The notes under the pieces are model-generated. The model did no database searches, had not been told where the DNA came from, and was given only the letters and a program-made list of their open reading frames with translations. A stretch of DNA of 64,000 nt from JADCCX01 sp051649305 (GTDB taxonomy: Bacteria > Pseudomonadota > Alphaproteobacteria > Rhizobiales > Beijerinckiaceae): contig JBOFGV010000074.1 in assembly GCA_051649305.1 (NCBI GenBank), forward strand, positions 16,712-80,711, written 5' to 3'. Position 1 is the first letter of the stretch. Each line of letters begins with the position of its first letter. A program made the translations under genes and the position numbers. Positions 9,161 through 17,241 of this stretch are shown here, in pieces.

Positions 9161-10693
9161 ATGGCCAAACTTCCTGAAGGCACCATTCTTGTCGGCAAAA
9201 GCCAGACAAAACTGGAGTTTCTGACGCTCAAGCTGGCCAACCGCCATGGTCTGGTCACCGGTGCAACCGGTACAGGCAAAACCGTGACGCTGCAGACGCT
9301 GGCTGAAGGCTTTTCCAGTCAGGGTGTTCCTGTCTTTGCCGCTGACATCAAGGGCGACCTTTCCGGCATTGGCGCTGTCGGGCGCGGCGAACCGCATTTC
9401 GTCAAGCGCGCTGATGAAATTGGTGTGAAATATCAGGCAGACCAGTTTCCGGTCGTCTTCTGGGATCTCTTTGGCGAACAGGGCCACCCCATCCGCGCCA
9501 CCATTGCCGAAATGGGTCCTTTGCTGCTGTCGCGCCTGTTGGAACTTAACGCCACGCAGGAAGGCGCGCTGAATATCGTCTTCCGTTACGCTGATGACAA
9601 CGGTCTGGCGCTGCTGGATCTCAAGGATCTGCGCGCGCTGATTGCTGAAATCGCGCAGGACAATGCGCTGCAAAGCCAGTTGATGGCGACCTATGGCAAC
9701 ATCTCGGATATGACCATTGGCGCTATCCAGCGACAGTTGCTGGTGCTCGAAAATCAGGGTGCAGCCAACTTCTTTGCCGAGCCGGCGCTTGATATCATGG
9801 ACTTCATCAAGACCGACCGGGATGGCCGCGGCGTGGTCAACATCCTGTCCGCTGACAAACTGATGAAATCCCCCAAGCTTTACGCCACCTTCCTGCTCTG
9901 GATGCTTTCCGAGCTCTTCGAAAACCTGCCGGAAGTGGGTGATCCCGAGAAACCCAAGCTGGTCTTCTTCGTTGATGAAGCGCATCTCCTCTTTAATGAT
10001 GCGCCGAAGCCCCTGCTGGAAGCGATCGAGACCGTCGTCCGCCTCATCCGCTCCAAGGGTGTGGGCGTCTATTTCGTCACGCAGAACCCGCTTGATGTGC
10101 CAAACACAGTTCTCGCCCAGCTCGGCAACCGTGTGCAGCATGCCCTGCGTGCCTTCACCCCGCGTGACCAGAAGGCTGTGAAAGCGGCAGCTGAGACCTT
10201 CCGTCAGAACCCGAAGTTCAAGACAGAAACCGTGATCACGGAACTCGCCGTGGGCGAAGCGCTGATCTCGACACTGGAAGGCAAGGGCACGCCCTCCATG
10301 GTGGAGCGCACCTTCATTGCGCCGCCATCCGGTCAGGTGGGGCCGATCTCCGAATCCGAGCGCAGGCGCGCTCTGCAGAACTCCGGCTTTTCCGGCAAGT
10401 ATGACACCACCATCGACCGCGAAAGCGCCTACGAATTGCTGCTCAAGAAGCATCAGGCCCCGCCGCAACAGGAAGGCGGCGGCGGCATGCTCGGTGGCAT
10501 CCTCGGCGGCATCTTTGGTGGTGGCGCGCCTGCACAAACCGGCCCACGTGGTGGTCAGGTGAGAGCACCGCAGAGCCTTGGCGAGAAGGTGATCAACTCA
10601 GCCGCACGCTCCGTCGCTTCGTCTGTAGGGCGCCAAGTTGGTGCAGCCATCGTGCGTGGCGTTCTGGGCAGCCTGCTCGGCGGGCGGCGGTAG
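9161..10693 (+). CDS. HerA-like P-loop ATPase (DUF853)
   Basis: A 510-residue AAA-type ATPase of the HerA/FtsK clan annotated in many bacteria as DUF853 helicase-like protein; its biological role is not established. Walker A GATGTGKT is at residues 34-41 and Walker B LVFFVDEAHLLF near 267-278. The arginine-finger region follows in VVRLIRSKGVGVYFVTQNP. The C-terminal ~80 residues are Gly/Ala-rich (GGGGMLGGILGGIFGGG), typical of the family. The ATG at 9161 is preceded by AACGAGGGA; an upstream in-frame start at 9128 lacks a ribosome site. It stands alone as a transcription unit. Confidence 0.92.
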   Translation: MAKLPEGTILVGKSQTKLEFLTLKLANRHGLVTGATGTGKTVTLQTLAEGFSSQGVPVFAADIKGDLSGIGAVGRGEPHFVKRADEIGVKYQADQFPVVFWDLFGEQGHPIRATIAEMGPLLLSRLLELNATQEGALNIVFRYADDNGLALLDLKDLRALIAEIAQDNALQSQLMATYGNISDMTIGAIQRQLLVLENQGAANFFAEPALDIMDFIKTDRDGRGVVNILSADKLMKSPKLYATFLLWMLSELFENLPEVGDPEKPKLVFFVDEAHLLFNDAPKPLLEAIETVVRLIRSKGVGVYFVTQNPLDVPNTVLAQLGNRVQHALRAFTPRDQKAVKAAAETFRQNPKFKTETVITELAVGEALISTLEGKGTPSMVERTFIAPPSGQVGPISESERRRALQNSGFSGKYDTTIDRESAYELLLKKHQAPPQQEGGGGMLGGILGGIFGGGAPAQTGPRGGQVRAPQSLGEKVINSAARSVASSVGRQVGAAIVRGVLGSLLGGRR

Positions 10694-10713
10694 TTTGGTG
10701 TTGCACTGGCCGG

Positions 10714-10867
10714 GTGCGTCCTTCGAGGCTTTGCTGCGCAAAGCACCTCAGAATGAGAGAGATTGAGGATTGCAGGAACGTCCGGGCTTCAGCTTCCTGA
10801 TATTGGTGCCAAACACAACGCCCCTCATCCTGAGGTGCTCGCCAAAGACGAGCCTAGAAGGACGCAC
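10714..10867. repeat. paired palindromic intergenic element (GAGGTGC/AAGGACGCAC type)
   Basis: Two inverted copies of a ~40-nt unit at 10714-10756 (GTGCGTCCTTCGAGGC...) and 10823-10867 (CTCATCCTGAGGTGCTCG...GAAGGACGCAC), about 65 nt apart. It fills the space between the convergent DUF853 ATPase and FAH-family genes. Related pairs occur at 13721-13829 and 21633-21763. The copies are imperfect, so they are independent old insertions and not a recent duplication. Confidence 0.75.
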
Positions 10868-10883
10868 AACGCCCGTGCAACCC

Positions 10884-12065
10884 TCAGATTAACCCACGCT
10901 TCGCAAGATTGCGCATCAACGCTCCCGTGCCAAAGGTCCAGGGTGCGCATTCCGTTGAATGGCGCATGCGGTTGGTCAACCCGCCAAGCTTGTCGGAACT
11001 GATGGTGACGATATCACCAAGCTTGTGGGTGAAGCCCTGCCCTTTCGCGCCACGGTCCTCAACTGGCGCAAACATAGTGCCGCAGTAAAGCACTGCCCCA
11101 TCGGGATATTGATGGTGCGGCCCGAGCAACTGGCCTGCGAGTTCGGTCGGATCACGCGCAATCATCGCCATGTTGGAGCGGCCATCGAGCACAAAGCCAT
11201 CATCGCCTGTTACGCGCAGACGCACTTCCATTTTGCGCACATCATCCAGCGTGAAGGTGCTGTCAAAGAAGCGAATAAACGGTCCAAGGCTCGCCGCCGC
11301 GTTGTTGTCCTTCGCTTTACCCAGCAGAAGCGCTGACCGCCCCTCGACATCCCGCAGGTTCACATCGTTGCCCAGCATGGCACCGGTGATTGTGCCATTG
11401 GAAGCCACCAGCAGCACCACCTCCGGCTCCGGGTTGTTCCATGTCGACACCGGATGCAGGCCAGCATCAGCGCCGGTGCCAACAGCGGCCATCGGCGGAG
11501 CCTTCGTAAAAATCTCGGCATCCGGACCGATGCCAACCTCGAGATACTGGCTCCATGCGCCTGCCTTGATCAGCGCGGCTTTCAACGCCATGGCCTCTTC
11601 CGAGCCTGGCTTCAGCTTCGCAAGATCACCACCCACCAGCCGGTTGATTTCTGCGCGAATGCCATGGGCTGCATCTGCATTGCCCCGTGCTTTTTCCTCA
11701 ATCACACGCTCGATCATCGAGACAGGAAACGTGACACCGGCGGCCTTTACGGCATGGAGATCAACGGGGGCCAGCAGCCAAGGTTTTGCTGGATCACGGT
11801 GGCTTTCAACAGAGATGGCCAGCAGCTCATCCAGACTGCACAGCCGCTCGCCAGTTGCGGTAGCGAGAGCTGCAGCAGGGTCGCTCTGCTCGCACAGGTC
11901 CCGCATCGTTGCATAGTCCCGCGTGACATCGAAAACACCGGTTTCGCGTATGGCGACTACCGATGGTCCTGATACATCCGGCCGCCAGACACGGCCTGCC
12001 AGAGTGCCGGCATAGCCATCAGCGGGCAGTGTGTTTTTCGCATCCAGCGTGATCTTCTGGGACAT
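10884..12065 (-). CDS. FAH-fold 2-keto-3-deoxy sugar acid dehydratase-like protein
   Basis: A 393-residue member of the fumarylacetoacetate hydrolase superfamily. It is of the longer subgroup that includes XylX/AraD-type 2-keto-3-deoxypentonate dehydratases, which make an alpha-ketoglutarate semialdehyde precursor. The conserved catalytic-domain segments include the acidic pair in WNNPEPEVVLL and the loops GNDVNLRDVEGRSALLLGKA and GDIVTISSDKLGGLTNRM. Subgroup assignment rests on length and on the divergent UxaA-type dehydratase gene, with which it shares a 107-nt promoter region. True substrate (pentonate, hexuronate product or other) is not determined. ATG at 12065 follows GAGAAG. Confidence 0.78.
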   Translation of the reverse strand: MSQKITLDAKNTLPADGYAGTLAGRVWRPDVSGPSVVAIRETGVFDVTRDYATMRDLCEQSDPAAALATATGERLCSLDELLAISVESHRDPAKPWLLAPVDLHAVKAAGVTFPVSMIERVIEEKARGNADAAHGIRAEINRLVGGDLAKLKPGSEEAMALKAALIKAGAWSQYLEVGIGPDAEIFTKAPPMAAVGTGADAGLHPVSTWNNPEPEVVLLVASNGTITGAMLGNDVNLRDVEGRSALLLGKAKDNNAAASLGPFIRFFDSTFTLDDVRKMEVRLRVTGDDGFVLDGRSNMAMIARDPTELAGQLLGPHHQYPDGAVLYCGTMFAPVEDRGAKGQGFTHKLGDIVTISSDKLGGLTNRMRHSTECAPWTFGTGALMRNLAKRGLI

Positions 12066-12097
12066 CGTACTTCTCGCTCATCCTGCCATTGAACAAC

Positions 12098-12150
12098 CCG
12101 GTGCATGGCGCTACCTTGCTGCATAAGACAGGCTAACCGGTGCCAGGCGC
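12098..12150. promoter_or_regulatory. direct repeats in the divergent dehydratase promoter
   Basis: Two similar 14-nt words, CCGGTGCATGGCGC (12098-12111) and CCGGTGCCAGGCGC (12137-12150), lie 39 nt apart in the same orientation between the two divergent dehydratase genes. They match at 12 of 14 positions and could bind a local sugar-acid regulator. No regulator gene is adjacent. Confidence 0.35.
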
Positions 12151-12172
12151 AAGAGCTTGAAGGACATTTTCG

Positions 12173-13711
12173 ATGAATATTCAAAAGCCAGCCCCTTCCG
12201 CCCGCCGTCACCTGCGGCTGAACGCTGCTGACAATGTGGTGATTGCGGTTGACGGAATTGATGCAGGCGCAACGGTGGAAGGCATTGTGGCCAGCGCGCG
12301 AATCCCGCGCGGTCACAAGATGGCGACCCTCAAATTCGAGAAGGGCCAGCCGATCATCAAGTTTGGTCAGATCATCGGCTTTGCCCATGCCGAGATTGCG
12401 CCGGGCGAGCATATCCACACCCACAACTGTGATTTTGCCGCCTTCGAGCGCGACTATTGCCATGCACAGGATGCACGCCCTGAAGATGTTTTACCGGTTG
12501 CCAAGCAGGCGACCTTCGAAGGGTATCGTCGCGCTTCTGGCCGCGCAGGTACACGCAACTACATCGGCATTCTCACCTCGGTGAACTGCTCAGCGACCGT
12601 TGCCAAGTTCATGGCGGAGGAGATCAACCGCTCCGGCGTTCTGGCTGATTATCCCAACATCGACGGCGTGATTCCGCTGGTCCATGGCGGTGGCTGTGCG
12701 CTGGATGTGAACGGTGAAGGCTACGAGGTTCTGAAGCGCACCCAATGGGGCTATGCCACCAACCCCAATATGGGCGGCGTGGTAATGGTGGGCCTTGGCT
12801 GCGAGGGCTTCCAGATTGGTCGCTGGAAAGAGGCTTACGGCATCGCCGAAAGCGAGACCTTCCGCAGCATGACGATCCAGGAGGTGGGCGGCACGAAGAA
12901 AACCGTGCTGGCGGGTGTTGAGGCGATCAAGGCGATGCTCCCAACAGTCAATGCCGCGCGACGCGAAACAGTGCCTGCTTCCGAGCTCTGTCTGGCACTC
13001 CAATGCGGCGGATCGGATGGGTATTCCGGCATCACCGCCAACCCGGCGCTGGGCATGGCGGTGGATCTGCTGGTGAAGCATGGCGGCACGGCGATCCTGT
13101 CTGAAACGCCAGAAATCTATGGTGCGGAACACCTGCTGACCCGCCGCGCGGCCACACGCGAGATTGGCGAGAAGCTCGTCGGCATCATCAAGTGGTGGGA
13201 GGACTACACCGCGCGCAACCGCATGAGCATGGACAACAACCCCTCCCCCGGCAACAAGGCCGGTGGCCTCACCACCATTCTGGAAAAATCCCTTGGGGCA
13301 GCGGCCAAGGGTGGCTCCACCACCTTGCGCGGGGTTTATCACTACGCAGAAAAGGTGGAGACGCGTGGCTTCGTTTATATGGACACGCCGGGTTATGATC
13401 CTGTTGCCGCCACCGGTCAGGTCGCAGGCGGGGCCAATATGCTGGCCTTCACCACCGGTCGCGGCTCCGCCTATGGCTGCAAGCCCACTCCGTCATTCAA
13501 GCTTGCCACAAACACGGCTGTCTATAACCACATGCTCGATGATATGGACATCAACTGTGGCGATGTGCTGGACGGCATAACGCTGGAAGCGAAGGGGCAG
13601 GAGATTTTCGACCTGATCTTGCGTCTGGCATCCGGTGAACGCAGCAAATCCGAGGTGATGGGCTACGGCGATGTGGAGTTCGTGCCTTGGCAGATTGGCG
13701 CGACAATGTGA
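12173..13711 (+). CDS. uxaA: UxaA-family altronate/sugar-acid dehydratase
   Basis: Iron-dependent dehydratase of the UxaA/GarD family that removes water from a sugar acid (altronate in the best-known case) to give a 2-keto-3-deoxy acid. At 512 residues it is the full-length form. An N-terminal SAF domain covers about 10-95 (IPRGHKMATLKFEKGQPIIK, then HTHNCDF with the conserved HTHN). The catalytic domain follows, with GCALDVNGEGYEVL, ALQCGGSDGYSGITANPALG, STTLRGVYHYAEK and a metal-linked Cys/His set. ATG at 12173. It is divergent from the FAH-fold dehydratase gene, suggesting consecutive steps of one sugar-acid pathway. Altronate itself is a guess, because uxaB/uxaC are absent. Confidence 0.88.
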   Translation: MNIQKPAPSARRHLRLNAADNVVIAVDGIDAGATVEGIVASARIPRGHKMATLKFEKGQPIIKFGQIIGFAHAEIAPGEHIHTHNCDFAAFERDYCHAQDARPEDVLPVAKQATFEGYRRASGRAGTRNYIGILTSVNCSATVAKFMAEEINRSGVLADYPNIDGVIPLVHGGGCALDVNGEGYEVLKRTQWGYATNPNMGGVVMVGLGCEGFQIGRWKEAYGIAESETFRSMTIQEVGGTKKTVLAGVEAIKAMLPTVNAARRETVPASELCLALQCGGSDGYSGITANPALGMAVDLLVKHGGTAILSETPEIYGAEHLLTRRAATREIGEKLVGIIKWWEDYTARNRMSMDNNPSPGNKAGGLTTILEKSLGAAAKGGSTTLRGVYHYAEKVETRGFVYMDTPGYDPVAATGQVAGGANMLAFTTGRGSAYGCKPTPSFKLATNTAVYNHMLDDMDINCGDVLDGITLEAKGQEIFDLILRLASGERSKSEVMGYGDVEFVPWQIGATM

Positions 13712-13720
13712 GGGGTGGCC

Positions 13721-13829
13721 CCTCATGTCGAGGTGCGAGGAAGCGAAGCGACTGAGCCTCGAGACATTCTATCAAGGTAAAGCACCCCTCGTTTCTCGAG
13801 GCTCGCTTTGCTCGCACCTCGAAATGAGG
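13721..13829. repeat. paired palindromic intergenic element (GAGGTGCGAG type)
   Basis: Inverted copies at 13721-13765 (CCTCATGTCGAGGTGCGAGG...) and 13787-13829 (...CTCGCACCTCGAAATGAGG) lie just behind the uxaA stop. They probably form hairpins at the end of its transcript. The core resembles the pairs at 10714-10867 and 21633-21763. Confidence 0.75.
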
Positions 13830-13870
13830 GCATCGCATTCTTTCCCCATTGGCAACAATGTTTGAATTTA

Positions 13871-13907
13871 ATGCCATCTATGGCATAAACCCTCCCTGCC
13901 CTATAAT
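13871..13907 (+). promoter_or_regulatory. aceB promoter with perfect palindromic operator
   Basis: The perfect palindrome ATGCCAT-CT-ATGGCAT (13871-13886) is followed by a consensus -10 box TATAAT at 13902-13907, 31 nt before the aceB start. The expected -35 position overlaps the palindrome and is weak, so the site could serve an activator or a repressor. No similar palindrome was noticed elsewhere in the window. Confidence 0.6.
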
Positions 13908-13937
13908 TCTCCTATGCTCAGCCAACAGGAGGGTTCC

Positions 13938-15536
13938 ATGGCCAACACAGACAACGCCGTCATCTCAGTCAAAGGCAAACTTGCCCCGCGTTTTGAGGAA
14001 ATTCTGACAACGGAAGCCCTGCTGTTTGTGGCAGACCTGCACAAGCGCTTTGACGCCACCCGCAAGCGCCTGCTGGCGGTGCGCGCCGAGCGCCAGAAAC
14101 TGTTCAATGCCGGCGAGACACCAGATTTCCTGAAAGAAACCAAGCACGTTCGTGATGGCAACTGGAAAGTTGGCAAGATTCCGGCTGACCTGATGGACCG
14201 CCGCGTCGAGATCACCGGCCCAACCGACCGCAAGATGGTGATCAATGCGCTGAACTGCGGCGCCAAGGTCTTCATGACCGATTTCGAAGATGCCAACTCC
14301 CCAACCTGGACCAACTGCATCGAGGGACAGCTGAACCTCAAGGACCGCTGGAACGGCACAATCGACTTCACCGATGCCACCACCGGCAAGGCCTACAAGC
14401 TTGGCGCAAACCCTGCTGTTCTCATTGTGCGCCCGCGCGGCTGGCACCTGATGGAAGAGCACATCACGGTTGATGGCGAGGCGATGTCCGGTTCGTTGTT
14501 CGATTTCGGCATGTACCTCTTCCACAACGCGAAGAAAGCCATCGCTGCCGGTTCTGGCCCCTACTACTACCTGCCAAAGATGGAGAGCCATCTGGAAGCG
14601 CGCCTGTGGAACGACGTGATGGTCCATGCACAGGAAAAGCTCGGCCTCAAGGTCGGCACGATCAAGGCGACTGTCCTGATCGAGACATTGCCAGCCGCTT
14701 TCGAGATGGACGAAATCCTGTTCGAGTTGAAGGACCACATCGTTGGCCTGAACTGCGGACGCTGGGACTACATCTTCTCCTTCATCAAGAAACTGGCGAA
14801 GAACACCAACTTCGTGCTGCCGGACCGTTCACAGGTGGTCATGAGCAAGGCCTTCCTGCAGGCCTATTCGCTGCTGCTGATCAAGACCTGCCACAAGCGC
14901 GGTGCTTTCGCGATGGGCGGCATGGCGGCTCAGATCCCGATCAAGAACAACCCGGAAGCCAACGCGGCTGCTTTCGCCAAGGTGAAGGCGGACAAGGAGC
15001 GCGAAGCTGGCAACGGCCATGACGGCACATGGGTGGCGCACCCGGACCTCGTGCCGGTTGCCATGGAAGTGTTCAACCGCATGATGCCGCAGGCCAACCA
15101 GCTGACCAAAATGCGCGAAGACGTGACTGTGACCGCCAAGGACCTCGTGGAAGTGCACACCGGCACACGCACAGAGGAAGGCTTCCGCGAGAACATCCGC
15201 ATCGGCGTGCAGTACATGGAAGCCTGGCTGCGCGGCAAGGGAGCCGTGCCGATCTACAACATGATGGAAGATGCTGCGACCGCCGAGATCAGCCGTGCGC
15301 AGATCTGGCAGTTCGTGCGCAACGGCGTGACGCTCGAAGGCGGCATCAAGGTGACGCCGGAGTGGTTCAACAAGGTCTATGACGAGGAAATGCTGAAGGT
15401 GAAAGGCGAGATCGGCGAGGCTGCTTTCAACGGCGGACGCTTCCCTGATGCGACCAAGCTGTTCAAGCAGATGTCGGTAGCACCTGATTTCGCTGACTTC
15501 CTGACCCTGCCAGCTTATCAGATGATCAAGGGCTGA
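13938..15536 (+). CDS. aceB: malate synthase A
   Basis: Condenses glyoxylate with acetyl-CoA to malate in the glyoxylate bypass. The 532-residue length fits isoform A (about 530-550) and not the ~720-residue isoform G that is more common in Hyphomicrobiales. The family signature KDHIVGLNCGRWDYIF is near 270-285, and TGPTDRKMVINALN with MTDFEDANSPTW lies near 90-125. The ATG at 13938 has an AGGAGGG Shine-Dalgarno sequence; the upstream in-frame ATG at 13914 has none. No isocitrate lyase gene is adjacent. Placed after the sugar-acid dehydratases, it may take up glyoxylate from C2 metabolism. Confidence 0.95.
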   Translation: MANTDNAVISVKGKLAPRFEEILTTEALLFVADLHKRFDATRKRLLAVRAERQKLFNAGETPDFLKETKHVRDGNWKVGKIPADLMDRRVEITGPTDRKMVINALNCGAKVFMTDFEDANSPTWTNCIEGQLNLKDRWNGTIDFTDATTGKAYKLGANPAVLIVRPRGWHLMEEHITVDGEAMSGSLFDFGMYLFHNAKKAIAAGSGPYYYLPKMESHLEARLWNDVMVHAQEKLGLKVGTIKATVLIETLPAAFEMDEILFELKDHIVGLNCGRWDYIFSFIKKLAKNTNFVLPDRSQVVMSKAFLQAYSLLLIKTCHKRGAFAMGGMAAQIPIKNNPEANAAAFAKVKADKEREAGNGHDGTWVAHPDLVPVAMEVFNRMMPQANQLTKMREDVTVTAKDLVEVHTGTRTEEGFRENIRIGVQYMEAWLRGKGAVPIYNMMEDAATAEISRAQIWQFVRNGVTLEGGIKVTPEWFNKVYDEEMLKVKGEIGEAAFNGGRFPDATKLFKQMSVAPDFADFLTLPAYQMIKG

Positions 15537-15541
15537 TTGCC

Positions 15542-15666
15542 GCTGTCATCCCGGACCGCATGGTGCGTCAACTACCATGCGTGATCCGGGACCTTGCGCA
15601 GAGTTTGTGCGCGGCTTACTCCTGTGGTTACTGGATTCCCGCCCGCCTTCGGCGTCGGGAATGACA
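15542..15666. repeat. pair of hairpin repeats (ATCCCGG/CCGGGAT type)
   Basis: First hairpin 15550-15590: CCCGGA and GCATGGT pair with ACCATGC and TCCGGG. Second hairpin 15636-15661: TTCCCG pairs with CGGGAA. They lie between aceB and the GST gene. The same class, with TTCCCG/CGGGAA first and ATCCCGG/CCGGGAT second, is found at 34531-34680 in the reverse arrangement. Confidence 0.75.
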
Positions 15667-15687
15667 TAAGGGAACAGGAACAGCACC

Positions 15688-16308
15688 ATGCTTACGATCT
15701 ACGGTCGCATCAACTCCATCAATGTCCAGAAGCCGGTTCTCGCCTGCGAAGAGCTGAGGCTTCCCTACAAGCGCATTGATGCCGGTGGAGCCTTCGGCAT
15801 GGTGAAGTCGCCAGAATACATGGCGATGAACCCGAACAGCCTTGTGCCGGTTTTGGTGGATGGTGATGTGGTGCTATGGGAGAGCAACGCCATCGTGCGC
15901 TATCTCGGTGCCAAGTATGGTGACGGTAAAATCTGGCCGCGTGATCCTGTTGTGCGCGCCCATTCCGACCGCTGGATGGACTGGCAGACAACCGCTTTCT
16001 ATCCCGCCTATGCAGCCGCTTTCAAAGGCATCGTGCGCACGCCGCCAGAGCAGCAGAACGCCGCCGAGATCGAGGCTTCCCGCAAGGCCACAGAGCCGAT
16101 GACGGCCATTCTGGATGCCGCTCTTGCAGGCAGGAGTTATCTCGCAACCGATCATCCAACCATTGGCGATATTGCGCTGGCACCATCGGTTTTCCGCTGG
16201 CTTCATATGCCCATCGCGCGGGAATCCCGCCCCAATGTCGAAGCCTGGTGCGCCCGCATGGCGGCACGCCCCGGTTATGGCAACGCACTGGTGTTGCCGA
16301 TTACTTGA
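15688..16308 (+). CDS. glutathione S-transferase family protein
   Basis: A 206-residue cytosolic GST. The N-terminal thioredoxin-like domain (about 1-78) has the glutathione-binding LVPVLVDGDVVLWESNAIVRYL with the Glu-Ser pair. The first residues YGRINSINVQK carry the catalytic-region Ser/Asn. The helical C-terminal domain covers about 90-200. The class and substrate are not recognisable. ATG at 15688 is preceded by AAGGGAACAGGAA. It is followed by a hairpin terminator and is convergent with pal. Confidence 0.88.
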   Translation: MLTIYGRINSINVQKPVLACEELRLPYKRIDAGGAFGMVKSPEYMAMNPNSLVPVLVDGDVVLWESNAIVRYLGAKYGDGKIWPRDPVVRAHSDRWMDWQTTAFYPAYAAAFKGIVRTPPEQQNAAEIEASRKATEPMTAILDAALAGRSYLATDHPTIGDIALAPSVFRWLHMPIARESRPNVEAWCARMAARPGYGNALVLPIT

Positions 16309-16319
16309 GCAAAAAGAAA

Positions 16320-16352
16320 GGCCGGCGCTCCCAACGGAACACCGGCCATTTC
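16320..16352 (+). terminator. putative terminator after the GST gene
   Basis: Stem GGCCGG (16320-16325) and CCGGCC (16342-16347) is followed by ATTTCATT, 11 nt behind the GST stop. The T-tract is weak and the loop is 16 nt, so this is only probable. Confidence 0.45.
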
Positions 16353-16533
16353 ATTGTCCCATCCCTTGGACTGGTAAGCCCCGGGATGTCATCGGACACC
16401 CACACCCAAGTTACCTCCATTGACCATGCCTGGCACAGTCAATGGCAAGGGTATCACGGCCAACCCCATGAACCTGCTATGCGGATGGCATTTCCGCGGA
16501 GTCATAGAGGGGAAGACCGGATTTCGAAATTTC

Positions 16534-17049
16534 TTACGATCCCGCGCCACCGCCAAGGACAGTCACCGAGCGGCGGTTTTGGGACCAGCAGCTGATGTTG
16601 TCGCAGACAGCCACAGGACGCTCCTTACCGTAGGAGATGGTGCGGATACGACCCGCAGACACACCCTTGGCAGAGAGGTAATTTTTCACGGCTTCGGCGC
16701 GGCGTGCGCCAAGCGCAAAGTTGTATTCCCGCGTGCCGCGCTCATCAGCATGGCCTTCAACGGTGAAGTTGTAGCGGGTGTACTGGTTCAGCCAGTTCGA
16801 CTGTTTGTCCAGAGTGGCCACAGCGGTGGAATTGAGTTCCGAAGAGTCGGATTCAAAGAACACACGGTCGCCCACATTGACCACGAAATCCTGCTGGGAG
16901 CCAGGAACAGCAGCACCACCGGCACCAAAGCCCGGACCTCCTGCACCTGCTTCATTGGGGTTCTTGGCGCAGGCAGCCAATGCAAGAGCAAGGCTCAGTG
17001 CCGCACCAAGCTTGAAACCACGCCGTGAAATGTCACGCGAAAACATCAT
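16534..17049 (-). CDS. pal: peptidoglycan-associated lipoprotein Pal
   Basis: Outer-membrane lipoprotein that ties the outer membrane to peptidoglycan in the Tol-Pal system. The 171 residues have a lipoprotein signal with lipobox LAAC, lipidated at C27. The OmpA-like peptidoglycan-binding domain covers about 55-165, with NFTVEGHADERGTREYNFAL and RRAEAVKNYL. Unusually, the signal region contains SRRGFKLG, which resembles a twin-arginine motif. The gene is isolated: tolB is not upstream (a histidine kinase gene is), and cpoB-tilS lie 11 kb away on the opposite strand. Confidence 0.95.
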   Translation of the reverse strand: MMFSRDISRRGFKLGAALSLALALAACAKNPNEAGAGGPGFGAGGAAVPGSQQDFVVNVGDRVFFESDSSELNSTAVATLDKQSNWLNQYTRYNFTVEGHADERGTREYNFALGARRAEAVKNYLSAKGVSAGRIRTISYGKERPVAVCDNISCWSQNRRSVTVLGGGAGS

Positions 17050-17241
17050 CTTCTCCTGTCAGGTCATCATCTGGTTAAGCCAGCCGCCCTGCCGTCGTTG
17101 ACAAGAACACTAAACTTCTGGCGGTTAACGAAACCTGTCGTCAACCTTTCCAAAGGCTTCCAAAATGGCGCTGAAATGGCTGTATTGCGGCGAATGGTTA
17201 ACCATTGGCTGAAAACACTGGTTAACAAAGTTTGATGACAG

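Noticed and set aside
9158..10537. A 459-residue minus-strand open frame opposite the HerA-like ATPase gene
   Set aside because: The plus-strand frame has Walker A/B motifs and a ribosome site; the antisense protein shows no domain or start signal.
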